Assembly: GCA_001695595.3 (NCBI GenBank)
Contig: MBPM02000077.1
Coordinates: 300,657 to 364,656 of the forward strand
DNA from: Plasmopara viticola
Lineage: Eukaryota > Oomycota > Peronosporomycetes > Peronosporales > Peronosporaceae
DNA: 64,000 bases
Reading direction: 5' to 3'
Shown here one piece after another: positions 12,257-24,178 of the stretch. Below the pieces are notes generated by a model. That model was not told the origin of the DNA and did not search any database. It was given only the letters and a program-made list of their open reading frames with translations. Made by a program: the position numbers and the translations under genes. The stretch's first letter is position 1. The number at the start of each line of letters is the position of its first letter.

Positions 12257-12808
12257 ATGTTGGGATTCGTGACTGGTGTTCTAGCAATCAGCGCGCACGT
12301 TATAGTGTCTCAGCCAAACGAACACTCCCCTGTCGTTGTGGCTCGTGAAACTTATGGTCTCCGTGACGTGATCTTTCGCCGCTTAAGGAGTCACCAATCC
12401 GAGACTGCAAGTGCACGTGCGGAGGAAGGGACGAGCGACATTGAAGAGAGATCGGGTCATGACATTCCACCCGATTTTTATAAAAGATTGGCGTCCACCT
12501 CTACGCCATATGTGGCCAATTTATCTCATAAAGCCCAAATTGCCGCCCAAGCCTTGAGAAAAGATGCCGAAAGAAGTAAAGGAGCGTTGGAGCTTCTCAA
12601 AAAGTATGCGGAACTCGAGGGGAAGATGGACGCACCTAAAGAGGAAAAGAATTATGTCGACCGATTGAAGGCGGCCGCTTTCAAAGAATGGAACGAAAAA
12701 GGATTGAACCTCGATCAAGTGAGGGTGTTGTTTGCTGATAACAAAAGAAGGACGTCAAAGTACGAGAATTTAATTGAAAAAATTGTTGGGGAGTACGAGA
12801 AAAGCTAG
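12257..12808 (+). CDS. Putative secreted RXLR-dEER effector
   Basis: The 183-residue protein starts with a short hydrophobic segment (about residues 2-18) fitting a secretion signal. It is followed by Arg-Arg-Leu-Arg at 41-44 and Asp-Ile-Glu-Glu-Arg at 61-65, the RXLR and dEER motifs of oomycete host-translocated effectors at normal spacing. The C-terminal half is charged and helical. Residues 138-182 contain Trp145 and Tyr169/Tyr180 in a WY-domain-like pattern, though this is not certain. The open frame extends to an ATG at 12,113, but that would put 48 polar residues before the signal, so the ATG at 12,257 is chosen. An AATAAA lies at 12,866. The gene has no intron and no coding neighbour within about 5 kb. 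The host target cannot be deduced. Confidence 0.82.
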   Translation: MLGFVTGVLAISAHVIVSQPNEHSPVVVARETYGLRDVIFRRLRSHQSETASARAEEGTSDIEERSGHDIPPDFYKRLASTSTPYVANLSHKAQIAAQALRKDAERSKGALELLKKYAELEGKMDAPKEEKNYVDRLKAAAFKEWNEKGLNLDQVRVLFADNKRRTSKYENLIEKIVGEYEKS

Positions 12809-14460
12809 TGGGGTGTTTGGCCTAAGTTAAAGATTAGCTGCTTCTGAACACCGTAAACTCATTTGAATAAATAATTAATGTGAGCATAATAACGTGTAAC
12901 AGCACCTTTACTAGTAAACAGATAAATTAATATAATAAGCTCTCTATATATAAATTGGCGGGCACAAACCGACTCGAAAGTCTTTCTACGAAATAAGACG
13001 CGCGAATTAGACTTGCACCTGATCAGCAGCTTTGACTGTCAGCAACTGTCGACAGCACCGAAGCCTTGCCCTTGTAAGCCGTTGCATAAGCAAACTTTGC
13101 AGTACAACTCTATATATTTAATTGAGTTGCGTTTAACATTTCGGTAAAGATACTAGCTACCAGACAGATAAAGACGAGCTTTTAATGTTGGGAAACTAAA
13201 AGTGCAAAGTCAAGCCAATCGGGAATAACAAAAAATCATCCTTTTTCCATAACAAATAAGAAAATTACACTCGTAGACATTTTTTCTCAACCTAATCGAA
13301 GAAAAAATAAATTTCCTACCCCCATCGTAATTTACGTAGTAAACACAACCATTTTGACGAAAGCAGTGCATTAAAATAATCGATCACACAAAACGGTTTC
13401 AGATCGTTCATTACAAGCCACGAGCGCAGCTCACGTAAACTATCGTCAAACATTCAACAATTAGGGCTGTACCATCTCGACTTCATTTTGGCACTTACGA
13501 CGACTACTTCCACCGCATAAATTACAATTTTACTTTTTCATCCTGGGTACTTTTAGTACCAGTGTGACACTTTAGGATCCGTCTCGTTGTTTTTTCTTTG
13601 GTCGTCCTCTTTTATTCTTGATAATTGGTACACCACACAGTTCTTTGACAAGGTCCAATCAAACAGTTGATGGTGTAGAATCTTATCCAAGTCCAGCGCT
13701 GTATTTCAGTGTAAGTGAACTTGGGTTCCGTGTCAAGTCAAACATTAACTGGCTTTGATCAAATTTTGCTGTAACGTAGGCAATATAGTATGCGTAGAAA
13801 CAGAGTTCTCATACTCACAGGCTATTGAAACGAGTATTTTCGTGGCGCACCACCATCGTGCGATACATTTTTCACAATAAACGACTTTGCAGTATATCCT
13901 GTCACCAACTTGTGTCATCGAATTTAGTCAAAGTAGTCTCAACTCTTTTGTTGGCTATTTTGGTGTGCTTGTTTGGCAATCATATTGACGGTCGCTCGCC
14001 GACACGTACTGCTCAATAATTATAGACATTTGAGTTGCAATATGTTGCAACAAGTAACATATGCTTTGCTCTCACCAATAAAAAATCAATTAGAAATTCA
14101 GGATATCAATTCCAAAAATTGCCGCGTGGGGTGCGAAAACAGTACAATGCCACGGATGAGCTGTCGCACTTCCAGGACTATGAGGTACTTTCTGTCAAAA
14201 CTGTAATTCCGCCTATATCAGACTGAATGCGTGGTGTGTATGCATATGATGGCATGTACATAGCTCTCCGTACATCTCTTAGGAACGATAACCTTAAAGG
14301 ACTGAGCCAAGAAACTGTTGGCGTGATTAAGCGCAAGGCTTTACTAGCTCACGATATTTTTCAGACTGTCCGTCTTTGCACTGGTGAAGGCGACCCATTA
14401 CTCTCTCGCGTTGACATTGTTTTTGCTTTGAGCCTTACGACACAGTGCTCGGTAATCGTC
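12809..14460. other. Gene-free AT-rich stretch
   Basis: After the effector terminator region, no open frame here has a recognisable domain. The candidates at 13,825-14,019 and 13,973-14,226 have composition typical of random AT-rich frames. Confidence 0.45.
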
Positions 14461-14965
14461 TCAATTAAAAAGGACTTGGTAGGCATACACGATTAGTAGC
14501 CTAAGTCGTGCAAGTGAATGTACGCACGCGCAAAGCATATGGTCTGGTTGCCGAATAATGCCACACAACTGACATGCATGCCGATGACATTGTGCTCTAG
14601 TATAGAAGTTCGTTCGGTCTCCCCGAAGGACTCGGGAGGCAACAGAGCTTTGTCGGCCGATTAAGTAAAATAGCCCGTTTAGCGACTGTGTCGGACGGTC
14701 GACGGTGTACAAGAGCAGCGCCATTTCTCGTTTATGTCTAAGCCAATAGTCGTGAGCGGGCTCATTCTGGGATACATATCTCACGATCCTTGACATTTGA
14801 CTGGACATGTCCATAGCGAATTATCCGGAGACTGGTAATCAGACAGGATGAATCAAATTCATATCTTGCAGCGTATGTGTTTATAGGCTTGGCTTTGGAG
14901 AAATATGCCTTCACTACTTGATCTAGTGGCTTGCTAACATCAGATCTACAACAACGCACAAACAA
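14461..14965 (-). pseudogene. Probable antisense relic of a copia RT/RNase H
   Basis: On the minus strand, 14,762-14,965 contains Ser-Lys-Pro-Leu-Asp...Val-Val-Lys. 14,461-14,814 contains Arg-Tyr-Val-Ser-Gln-Asn-Glu-Pro-Ala-His, then Gly-Asp-Arg-Thr and Gln-Leu-Cys-Gly. The order and spacing resemble the copia segment running from the end of reverse transcriptase (Ser-Arg-Tyr-Val...Pro...His-Trp) into RNase H (Ala-Gly-Asp...Gly-Gly). Similarity is partial, and no catalytic centre is intact. Confidence 0.35.
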
Positions 14966-17090
14966 GCTAAAGAAATCGTTTCGAAGAAACAGAGTCTAAA
15001 GATGCATACAAGACCGAATAACTGAAAATCAAGATATGCAAAAGTTCTTTGACCAAAAGTGATGTTTCAAAGTGTTTTCTTTCGTCGCAGGTGATAATGC
15101 TCAATGCATGGGATTAACTTCTCGACAGCGACCACAGTTGCATTGCTATGTCTGATTCACTATAGGGTTGATTCAGCTTAAACATTTCAAGATTTTGTTC
15201 CGTGCGATTAAAATTAGAGTACGATTTGCTATGTAAGACGCACGATGCTTTAATTAGCGGTCGTCTGGACCAAAAGTAGATATTTGTACACAATAACAAG
15301 TGTTCTTATATGTACGGGTAGTTGGCCAAATATGTAAGCACCAACAGGCCGTCTAAAGTTTTTAAGCCTTGACTTCGTCTTCATTACCCCTGGTTTGGTG
15401 CGACATGGCATAGTGCCGTTTTAGTGGCATGATGCATTTGGCACATGACGTTTAAAGGGACCCGAAGTACACCGCTGAGTTCCAGCAAATGCGATTCGGT
15501 TCAAGGATGGGCAACGCGGAGAGCAACTTTGAGCAAGTACGACGAGTCGTCCTGGGGTCGCTTCTCCATATCAAGATGCCGCACAAAATACTTGACCGCC
15601 AAGGCTAGCAAAACGTCCATGGAGCGTGCTTGATAAAGCAAAGAAGCTTTTACAAACGTCAAGAGCTTTCTCGAAAGTGGCGCAGCAAATGCATTTTACA
15701 TAATCTTTGGGAGCCAGAAGCGACTGTCCATAGACCGTTGTCATCTTAATTGACGGGTAGAGTATATGTAGACCGTAGTTTTTGTATGATTGTTGGGGGT
15801 CGCTCACTTCCTAACGCGCGGTCGGAACTCCATATGCTCACGCTCACAGTTACTATATCTGTGTATAGCTTGGTATCATACCGAAGACGAAAAAAATCAG
15901 AGGTGATTGTCTTTGACCCGATGAGAGAACAAATAGCATCGTAAGCACACGAAAGAACGATACTTGACCAAAGGGGTTGGGTAATAAATCGCAACACCAC
16001 GAAGGCTTATTTCGACCCAGATTGTAGCCTGGATTGTGGTGGATGCAGTGTTACGGAGTACGCAAGAAACAGAGCAGACCATCTTTGTCTTCATATAAAG
16101 GCCACAATTAACTCTTAAGTGGCATACGATGCAAAGCCAAAAGTACGAGCATAGCCTTCATGGGGTCGCGCTGGATTCATATCTGCATTTTAGCCAATTG
16201 CCGTTCGTAGATACTAAGCCTTTGGATAGCCCTTGCGGCAAACGAAAAAATAGCATAGTGCTTGACGTCATAGCCCGCATCGACCGAGTAGTTTCAATCC
16301 ATAGGCACTTCATTTCCCATTAGACCTACTGTTGGAGATTGAATAGATCTCTAACAAGATGGCGACTTGCGCCGGTACCCGGTGTGTTCGAGTCGCAAAG
16401 CTTTTCGCCCTTTGTGTTAGTGACTTACATTATTGGACCTACACGAGGTATGAGCCAGCTTTTTCTGTCTTTGACTACATTTTCTACAGGTTCTCAATCT
16501 CGGTGTCTGAATTGACAAGGACGTCCTAAGTCGGATTTACCTGTAAATGTTATTTCAGGTCTTTTGCATGGCCGGTGAGTCTGATGTTAAGTCTTACACC
16601 TATCAGAATATACGCTTGAGCAATAAGGCTATTTTGACAACGGTGTCTTAAGCTTCAAAAAAGAATCAGCCCTGGCAGGCAAATGTTCGAGATAGTGCAC
16701 GCCAGATCTTACACAACGCTACTGGCCAGATCTTACATAGCGCTTATCGTCAAACTTATCACCCGAAGACGGAGGAAGCTGCGAAACACTGGACGTATGA
16801 GTACAATCGCACGCTACTGCGCGAAAAGTAAATGACCCGCCCCGAGATTTCATGCTTTAGCGGCTTTTTGTTAAATGAACCACGTCTGGTTCGCCATTCA
16901 CGGCTTAGTTTAATCTTAGGCGCAGTCATTAATTTTGGTGTAGAGAAACCAAAGCAATGTTTATCGGTGTCGACATATACATCGTTCAATGACTCGACCG
17001 GACAGATATTGTTTTGTTGCCTGATAGCTATACTTGTATTGAGCCAACTTAACGTAAAAAAGAATCATACTGCTGATAGTTTTCCGGAAA
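14966..17090. other. Gene-free stretch
   Basis: No gene was recognised. Open frames up to 84 codons occur on both strands (for example minus 15,571-15,807 and 15,746-16,000), but none shows a known domain. They may be further retroelement debris. Confidence 0.4.
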
Positions 17091-17094
17091 AGGT

Positions 17095-17425
17095 TGGGGT
17101 GACGCCCTCCTTCCAAGCGCGGGGGCTAAATGCTCGCGCGCTTCGGGCAGGTGCTCTCGGGCATCTGCAGGTCTCTAACGAGTCTCACCCTCGACGCGAC
17201 GGTCTCCAGCACCAGGGCGCTACCTAGGCTCTTACCAAGTCAGAATTACACAAAATAATGGAAGACCCTCACGGCCTCGGTGCTGGCTGCACTGCCCGCC
17301 GAACGAGACCCGACGTATGCGGACACCACTCTATGCCGTGGACTAGCCATAGAGCCTAGCACGTGCATTACTTGGCAACGCGATAGCGTAATACAATACA
17401 ATACAATACTGCTGATAGAGCCAGC
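17095..17425. repeat. GC-rich repeat-like island ending in a TACAA microsatellite
   Basis: This stretch is clearly richer in G+C than the DNA around it and has no convincing open frame. It ends in GCGATAGCGTAATACAATAC followed by more TACAA units (about 17,380-17,410). A closely similar string with TACAT units occurs near 44,768-44,800. A unique body followed by a short tandem tail is typical of the 3' end of non-LTR retrotransposons or derived SINEs. That identity is inferred. Confidence 0.35.
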
Positions 17426-18657
17426 CAAAAAGCCATCTGCAAATCGTAATGGATAAAAGCGTTACGCACAGCTCAGATACTTTAATGCACACTTCCTTTA
17501 AGCAAGGAGCTACGGTAACCCAACAAAACCTGCTGACATTCGTAAGCAATCTACTTGTGTTTGTAAGCTTATATCTTATGCAGATAGATAATTACGGTGT
17601 TCACTTCAAGGCATACAAGACAAGCTGAAGTTTTTCCTCAGTCCAGAGAGGTGCAACATTTGTTTTTGCATAAACTTAAAGCAATCGGTGGGCTTCAAGG
17701 CACTTTATGACTATAGTAATGGTGTATTGGAGCACTAACAAACGATGGGAGAGTTGTCTGGGTATGCCGTCTCCTAAGATGGATGCCCCGCCTAAGCCAA
17801 AATCCCTCACGATATGCGTGAAGCTTAAAAAAATTGGCGAAATATTTTTTTGCTCTGTGTTAGAGGTCTTATTTTAAACGTGATGTTTGCCTTTACATAA
17901 GCAGAGCAAAAGAGAGAGACTCTGGCCGTCTTGTATCTCGGCAGAACAACACCTAAAATATATCGCAGTATTTGATACAGCTTTGGTTGCTGCCAAGATT
18001 ATTTGCTTAACTCTGGCATCTTCATCTGCGATAAAATTTGTTCGAAGAACTTAGACTTGGTATTCGCTTTGTATGTTTGATGAATATGCTGTCAATAAAG
18101 CTTCTAAACATGCTAGAATGTGCATCTCATAGTCTTGGTCGGCCTCGAATCTGCATCGGCAAGCACATACACTTTGCCAGGCTAGTTTTCAGCGCACAAG
18201 TTACATATATCGCAACAAATGATAGCCATTCTGATTTTGTTTTGTATTCGACGGTTTGTCGCTGTTCTATATTACAGGGTCTGATTAGAACTACAAAACC
18301 TTAAGGCCCACAAATACACGCGGAACTTTATTAGTCTGCTCTGTATGCAGCTTAATTCCTTGTTATAAGCAAAGTTTTCCTGTTTTGTAGTCTTGGCTCA
18401 TAAATCGCCATAATGCGCAAGCAACGGGATATTGTTAGATGATGCTTAACGCTTTTGTCTCATCCGGCGAAGCCAAATATATGCCTGCTAATACATTCCG
18501 TGATGCTATTAATAGCCTTTAGTGCTAGCCATCTTAGCCGATGCTTTGCGGGACGCGCATAGACAGCAGTAGATTTGTGCTAATAGTTGGCTAGGCCTAA
18601 CCACTTCCTCAAAAGCCGTGGCGTATACCCAGCCAAATGGCTATTTCTTTTTCGGGG
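17426..18657. other. Gene-free stretch before the gypsy element
   Basis: No gene or repeat structure was recognised. The longest frame, at 18,038-18,304, has no domain signature. Confidence 0.4.
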
Positions 18658-18662
18658 TGTAA

Positions 18663-18974
18663 TGTAAGGGACCACACTCACATGTTCTAGAACCATTCTA
18701 GAATGTCAGTGAGCGTAGGTTACAAACATCCTATATGTTTTCGATAATAAAACTTAACCCACATTCAAGGAGAGATGATACATTCATTCATATTAGTTAA
18801 TAGGAAAGGCGACATACTAGGAGGAGTGACTTACATGAGAAATACAGTAGGAAGAAAGTGGATAGGTTACATATCAATTTAAGAAGTAATATCACTTTTT
18901 TAGTTCGCCACAAATCTTCAAGTCGACCTACAACCTACAGTCCAACACCGCCGACCAACACCCAGATCCTGACA
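18663..18974 (+). repeat. 5' LTR
   Basis: It starts TGTAAGGGACC and ends CCTGACA, and matches the 3' LTR along its whole length apart from scattered substitutions and 4 extra bases near 18,716. A doubled palindrome TTCTAGAA-CCA-TTCTAGAA lies at 18,685-18,703. Confidence 0.93.
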
Positions 18975-18976
18975 AG

Positions 18977-18988
18977 TGGTAGCACTTG
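18977..18988 (+). other. Primer-binding site
   Basis: TGGTAGCACTTG begins two bases after the 5' LTR. The TGG start complements the CCA end of a tRNA, so the primer would be a tRNA ending GTGCTACCA. The tRNA identity is not assigned. Confidence 0.65.
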
Positions 18989-19630
18989 TTGGTCGTGCTT
19001 TCGCGTCGTCAAGTTCCTCGTCCGGGTATAACTGTCCCTGGGGTGTTTGCTGTCCCTTTTCCGCCCCAACCGTGTGGAAGCGCTGTGAAATTGGTCGAGT
19101 GTGTGGTTTTCAATATCTGCCCGTTATTCTGAGAGCCTGCTTTTGCAGATAGAGTCACTCAGTTGGGTATTGAGGTTGAACCCGACTTGGCTGGTTGAAG
19201 CAGTTAATCCATTTTGGAAGGTTTAATTCGTGTGCGCACAAGCCGACCCACACTTCCACTCATAAATTCGAGTCGATAGCTTCGGGGAAAGGAAGTAGGG
19301 CCAAATCAGTCGTGCACGTTCTATGGGCAAGAAGCGCCGTGCTGAATCGGAAATTCCCTTTGATTGTGAACAAGCTTTCGTCTTCGACTCTGGTGACCAA
19401 ACTTCAAAAGCGGCGCAAGATCTCATCCATTCTGTCAAAAAGTCTCGTCGAATCGCTTCGCTCCTTTCCAAGCGGACACCAAAGGCAAGTCTCTCTCCGA
19501 TCCTCTCCAAGAAGTCGACACTTTACTTCAAGAAGTCGAACGGATTTTAGTCAAAGATTTACGCTACAATTTAAGAAATCTGGTTAAGGCTAAAAATTAA
19601 GTTTTTGCTTTTTTAAATACTTCATTCATC
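18989..19630 (+). other. gypsy untranslated leader
   Basis: About 640 bases lie between the primer-binding site and the gag ATG. Open frames are present (19,195-19,587 and others) but have no recognisable domain. This is taken as the leader holding packaging signals. Confidence 0.4.
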
Positions 19631-20627
19631 ATGGCCGAACCATCTATGAACCAGATTATGCAGCATCTTATGCAAGTTATGAATAAACAACAAGAAATTA
19701 TCGAGAAATTAAGTCAGATACAATTGGAGAGTAAAGTTAAAGTTGAGGGATTGAAGCTGCCAACTTATAGTGGGAGAAAAGATGAGTCTGCTCGCCTCTA
19801 TTGGGCAAACTTGGAAAAAAAAATTTTGGCGCATGGAACGAAATGGAAAGAGGAGTTTTTAGCGAAAGAAATTATCGCAGTAGCTGCTGCGTGGAGCAGC
19901 AGCTCAATGGTTTGTGCTTCATCAGCATGAATTTTAATACGGTAGATGAATTTTCGTTGCTTTGGATAAAGAGTTTGTACGGGCGGATTTGCAATATCGT
20001 TTACGTGACGAATTGCATCGATTGAGACAAGAGAATTGTAAAGATTTACCTGATTACGTTGCGAAATTTCGACAACTTATTTCGCAAAAATCTTACATGA
20101 CGGCGATTGACCAAATAATATATTCTCAAAGAGAATTACGGCAAAGAACTAGAGAAGAAGTTCAGTATCGACGTTGCGAAACTTTATCAGCGGCGGTCAC
20201 AGTCGCTCTCGATTTCGAACGCGCTCATTCAAATATTTCAAGTGGCTATGCAAGTCAAGCACCACGTGTTCCGCGTCCTGGTCCACTACCAGTGACACAG
20301 CCATCTAATGGACCTGAGCCTATGGAAATTGACCATGCTCGTACTTTTCAAAGGTCATCCCGATATCAGAACGTTATCAAAATAATCGTCGTCCGAATAA
20401 GCCCAAGTGTTCATTCTGCAAGAAACTTGGTCATACTATTCTACAATGTAATAAGCGCAAGAACAGACAACAAGGCAACTACAATCAAGATAATCGGAAT
20501 CATAATCGCGCAAATATCCACTTCTTCGAAAATGAAACTGTTCAAGAAGAAACGATTGCTACAACGTCTCATGAAGCGATCACAACATGTAGTGAAGCTA
20601 CTGCAAACTATAGTGGAAAAGATTTAA
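19631..20627 (+). pseudogene. gypsy gag
   Basis: Gag starts at the ATG at 19,631 with a helical, Gln-rich N-terminus. It leaves frame between about 19,880 and 19,960, runs openly in the next frame to about 20,350 (capsid segment with Leu-Pro-Asp-Tyr-Val-Ala-Lys-Phe), then returns to the first frame. There a complete zinc knuckle C-X2-C-X4-H-X4-C is read at about 20,408-20,449. The two breaks compensate each other, so only the middle of the capsid is out of frame. Confidence 0.8.
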
Positions 20628-20629
20628 TC

Positions 20630-22650
20630 ATCAAGCAAGGAAATTTTGATGAACATGCTGTCAATATTATTCTTGATTCAGGCGCCACGTGTAATGTGGT
20701 CAATCCAGGACTTATACTAAATGTCCATTCTGAAGAAGTTATTCAAGTTACTCGTTTCGACGGCAGCAACACTATTACGAAGAAAGTTAAACAAGGGTTT
20801 GCAGAAATATCTTTTGATGGAAATAATTTTTCAAACGTTCCGGTCATGGAATGGCCAATAAATAGTAGTTCTCACGATGTTATTTTGGGTAAATCGTGGT
20901 TTACAGCTCACGATCGAATCATAAACTGGCGAACGCATCAAGTCTCATTCAAGACAAGCGATAATCAACCTGACCCTTCAATTGAATATGAAATTATTTC
21001 CGCGTCAGAGTTTTCAAAGAAAATAAAGAAGGCAGAATATGAAGAAGTTTATCGTATTAAATTTTGTCAAGCCTCTGTGGATGAAGAGCACAAAGAGCCA
21101 AAACTACAATCTTTGCTGGATTCATTCCAAGACGTTTTTCCAAAGAAATTGCCAGAAGCTTTACCGCCACATCGTTCGGTAGAGTTTGAAATGACCATGA
21201 AACCAGGAGCTCAGCCAAGTAATCGACCACCTTTTCGTCTATCCTAAGTGGAACGAGATGCAATACAGAAATTTGTTGACGAAAACCTATCCCGCGGTTG
21301 GATTGAATTATCTGACTCTCCTTGGGTATCCAATATTTTTGGTGTACCAAAGAAGAATCCGAAGGCAGGAACAAGTGTTTCACGTTCAGAATGGATTCGA
21401 TCTGGTAACGCAAACATATTGTTGCGATGGGCTATTTTTTTCCGGTATGTCAACTCTCAAACCATTGTTCCAAAGATTCCCTATCCGCGCATTGACGAAC
21501 TATTTGATAAGATGCAAGGAAACTGTTATTTTACTGTGATTGATTTGGCGCAAGGTTATCATCAAATGCGCGTTATCCAAACAGCAAGAAGTATACCGCA
21601 TTTCGTACAAGTAATGAAACCTATCAATGGCGTGTTGCACCAATGGGTCTTGCAGGTATGCCAGGATTTGGTCACGACTCATGCGAGTTCTATTTGGAAA
21701 ATTTCTATTTGTTGTCGTATACTTGGATGATATTTGTGTGTTTTCACACACTTATGCTGAACACTTAATTCATTTGAAGACTGTGTTTCAAATTTTGCGA
21801 AAAGAAAAGCTTTATGCTCATGTCGGCAAGTGTAAATTTGCACTCGAAGAAGTCAGCTTTTTGGGTCATACTGTATCACGGAAAGGATTGTCTTTTGATA
21901 GTTCCAAAACAGAAGCAATTGCTAAATGGACAGTGCCATCTTCAGTTAAAGAACTTCAAAGTTTTCTCGGCTTAGCTGGTTATTATAGCCGCTTTATTCA
22001 TCAATTTGCTCAAATCGTTTTGCCTTTAGGCAAACTTGTGAAGAAGGACATACAGTGGACTTGGGGGAAAGACCAAGATCGTGCTTTTGCTAGTCTAAAG
22101 TCTGCTTTAGAGTCTGTACCAGTACTCACCTTACCTAATTTTTCACGCCCTTTTGTACTCACTACAGATGCGTCAGGATTGTGCATTGATGGTGTACTTT
22201 CACAATTTGTAAATAGTCATGATCATCCTGTTGCTTTCTATTCTAAGAAGCTTGGTGTTCATGAAATTAATTGGCCGGCACATGAAAAGGAATTATTTGC
22301 AATAAAAGCTGGTCTCGACCAATGGCATCATTATCTTTACGGTCATCAATTTGAAATATTCACGGATAATAGCGCATGCTCGTGGCTGCTTCATCATCCT
22401 AAAGTGTCCCCTGAATTGGCAAGATATTTGACAACATTTTCCCAGTATACTTTTACGAATCATCACATCAATGATGCTCTTGATGTCGTCGCTGATGCTT
22501 TGTCGCGTCGACCAGACGAATGTGCTCCTTCAACTATCGTTTTCATGAATGTGATGCTAAATGTCAAGCTCGAGGTTCTCGTTTGCGTGTTTCACCATCT
22601 GGGCCAACTCTGCTCCGGTAGGGGCCTGAGTCACTTCAAGTTGCTGCAGT
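20630..22650 (+). pseudogene. gypsy protease, reverse transcriptase and RNase H
   Basis: The protease motif Asp-Ser-Gly-Ala is at 20,675-20,686. The frame stops at TAA 21,245-21,247, just before the reverse transcriptase, and resumes in the same frame. A shift near 21,600-21,630 moves to the frame holding the catalytic Tyr-Leu-Asp-Asp at 21,720-21,731. RNase H follows, with Thr-Thr-Asp-Ala-Ser-Gly at about 22,163 and Asp-Ala-Leu-Ser-Arg-Arg at about 22,495. Apart from the stop and the shift, the catalytic residues are preserved. Confidence 0.85.
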
Positions 22651-22749
22651 AATGATTGCATCTTACATCGAGTTGTCGCCAGATGTCCGCAAAATGTTCC
22701 ATCAAGGTTATGCTAATGATCCTGAGTTTTAAGACTCATGGACGAAGTC

Positions 22750-24159
22750 TGATACTGACACATTGTTTATCAAACATGATGAATTATTGTTTCTACGTAC
22801 TTCCAACAAAGTTGCAAGACTTTGTGTGCCGAACAACGATCGTTTGCGAACTCAAGTCATTTCGCAATATCATGACTCTGCTATAGCTGCTCATCCTGGC
22901 AATCGCAGAACTTTCTTGCGAGTTGCACAGTGGTATTATTGGAAGACATTACAAAATGATATCAAGGAATATGTCAAGACGTGTGAAAATTGTACACGCT
23001 GGAAACATTACAATCAACGAAAAAATGGATTGCTTATGCCAATCCCAATACCTGGCATGTTGTGTCAATGGATTTTATAACTGGAATACCTGTTTCAAAA
23101 TGGTTTTGATGCCATTTTAACTGTTGTCAACAAATTGTCAAAACGTACCAAGTACGCTGCAGTGCATGCGAATGATGATCCATCTGCAACAGCCAAAGCA
23201 TTCTTTGAAGCTGTAGACCGACACTATGTATTACCTGAAGTTATCATCAGTGACAGAGATAGCAAGTTCACTTCATCATTTTGAAGTCTCTGATGACAAC
23301 CTTGGGTGTTCGACTTAGTATGACAACAGCACATCGTGCTCAAGCCGATGGACAAACGGAACGACTTAGTCGTTGAAGATGCACTTAGATGTATGGTGTC
23401 CTATCACGGAACAGATTGGACAAATTACTTAAGCACCATCGAATATGCTCATAAAACACTTGTCAGTGCATCTACTGGATAATCTCAATTTGAGATTGAC
23501 ACCGGAAGAAAAGAACGTTCTCCTTGGCAAAAAGGAATAAGTGGTAACGATTTGAAAGTGAAATTGATATTCAGGCTAAAGAGTTCGTGGAAAAAAGACA
23601 AAAGATAATTGAACAAGCACGAATGAATCTACTAAAAGCTCAAGCCACTCAAAAGCAATATTATGATCATAAACGTACAGTACATCAATATGAATTTCAA
23701 GTTGGAGATCTAGTTATGCTAGATACTCGAAGAATCTCTCTAAGACATGCTGCCAAAGATATGGAAAATAAACGAGCGAAATTTGCAGCAAGAAAAGTGG
23801 GGCCATATGAAATCATCAAGATGATAAATCCCAATGTGGCAAAACTCAAGTTGCCACCAAGCATGAAGAGAATCAATCCGACCTTCAATGTCGATGTATT
23901 GTCGAAGTACGAGCCGACACCAGACAAGTTCTTTAGTCGTCCTATATCCAAAGTGTCGAAGTTTGTGGACAATGACTCAGCTGATCAGCTTCAAATCATT
24001 CAGCGTGTTTTGAAGAAGAGACAATTTAATCGCCAACCCGAATGGCTTGTCCAGTGGCATGGTGAAACAGAAGAAGAAGCTAGCTGGGAAAAAGAAAAAG
24101 ACATTCGACACGTAGCTCATTGGAATGATCTCGTTGCCGACTTTAAACAGCGACAATGA
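22750..24159 (+). pseudogene. gypsy integrase with C-terminal chromodomain
   Basis: 22,763-23,080 holds the H2C2 zinc finger (two His at about 22,871 and 22,892; Cys-Glu-Asn-Cys at about 22,981). The catalytic core is broken by shifts near 23,090, 23,280 and 23,370 and a stop near 23,480. The catalytic residues remain visible in Met-Asp-Phe, Ser-Asp-Arg-Asp and Gln-Thr-Glu-Arg. The open frame 23,587-24,159 encodes the integrase C-terminal barrel and then a chromodomain at about 24,000-24,150 (Trp-Leu-Val-Gln-Trp-His-Gly then Ala-Ser-Trp-Glu). The chromodomain marks it as chromovirus-like, a group that often targets heterochromatin. Confidence 0.85.
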
Positions 24160-24170
24160 GAGATCAAATC

Positions 24171-24178
24171 GGGGAGGA
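24171..24178 (+). other. Polypurine tract
   Basis: GGGGAGGA ends exactly at the first base of the 3' LTR, the place where plus-strand DNA synthesis is primed in LTR elements. Confidence 0.75.
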
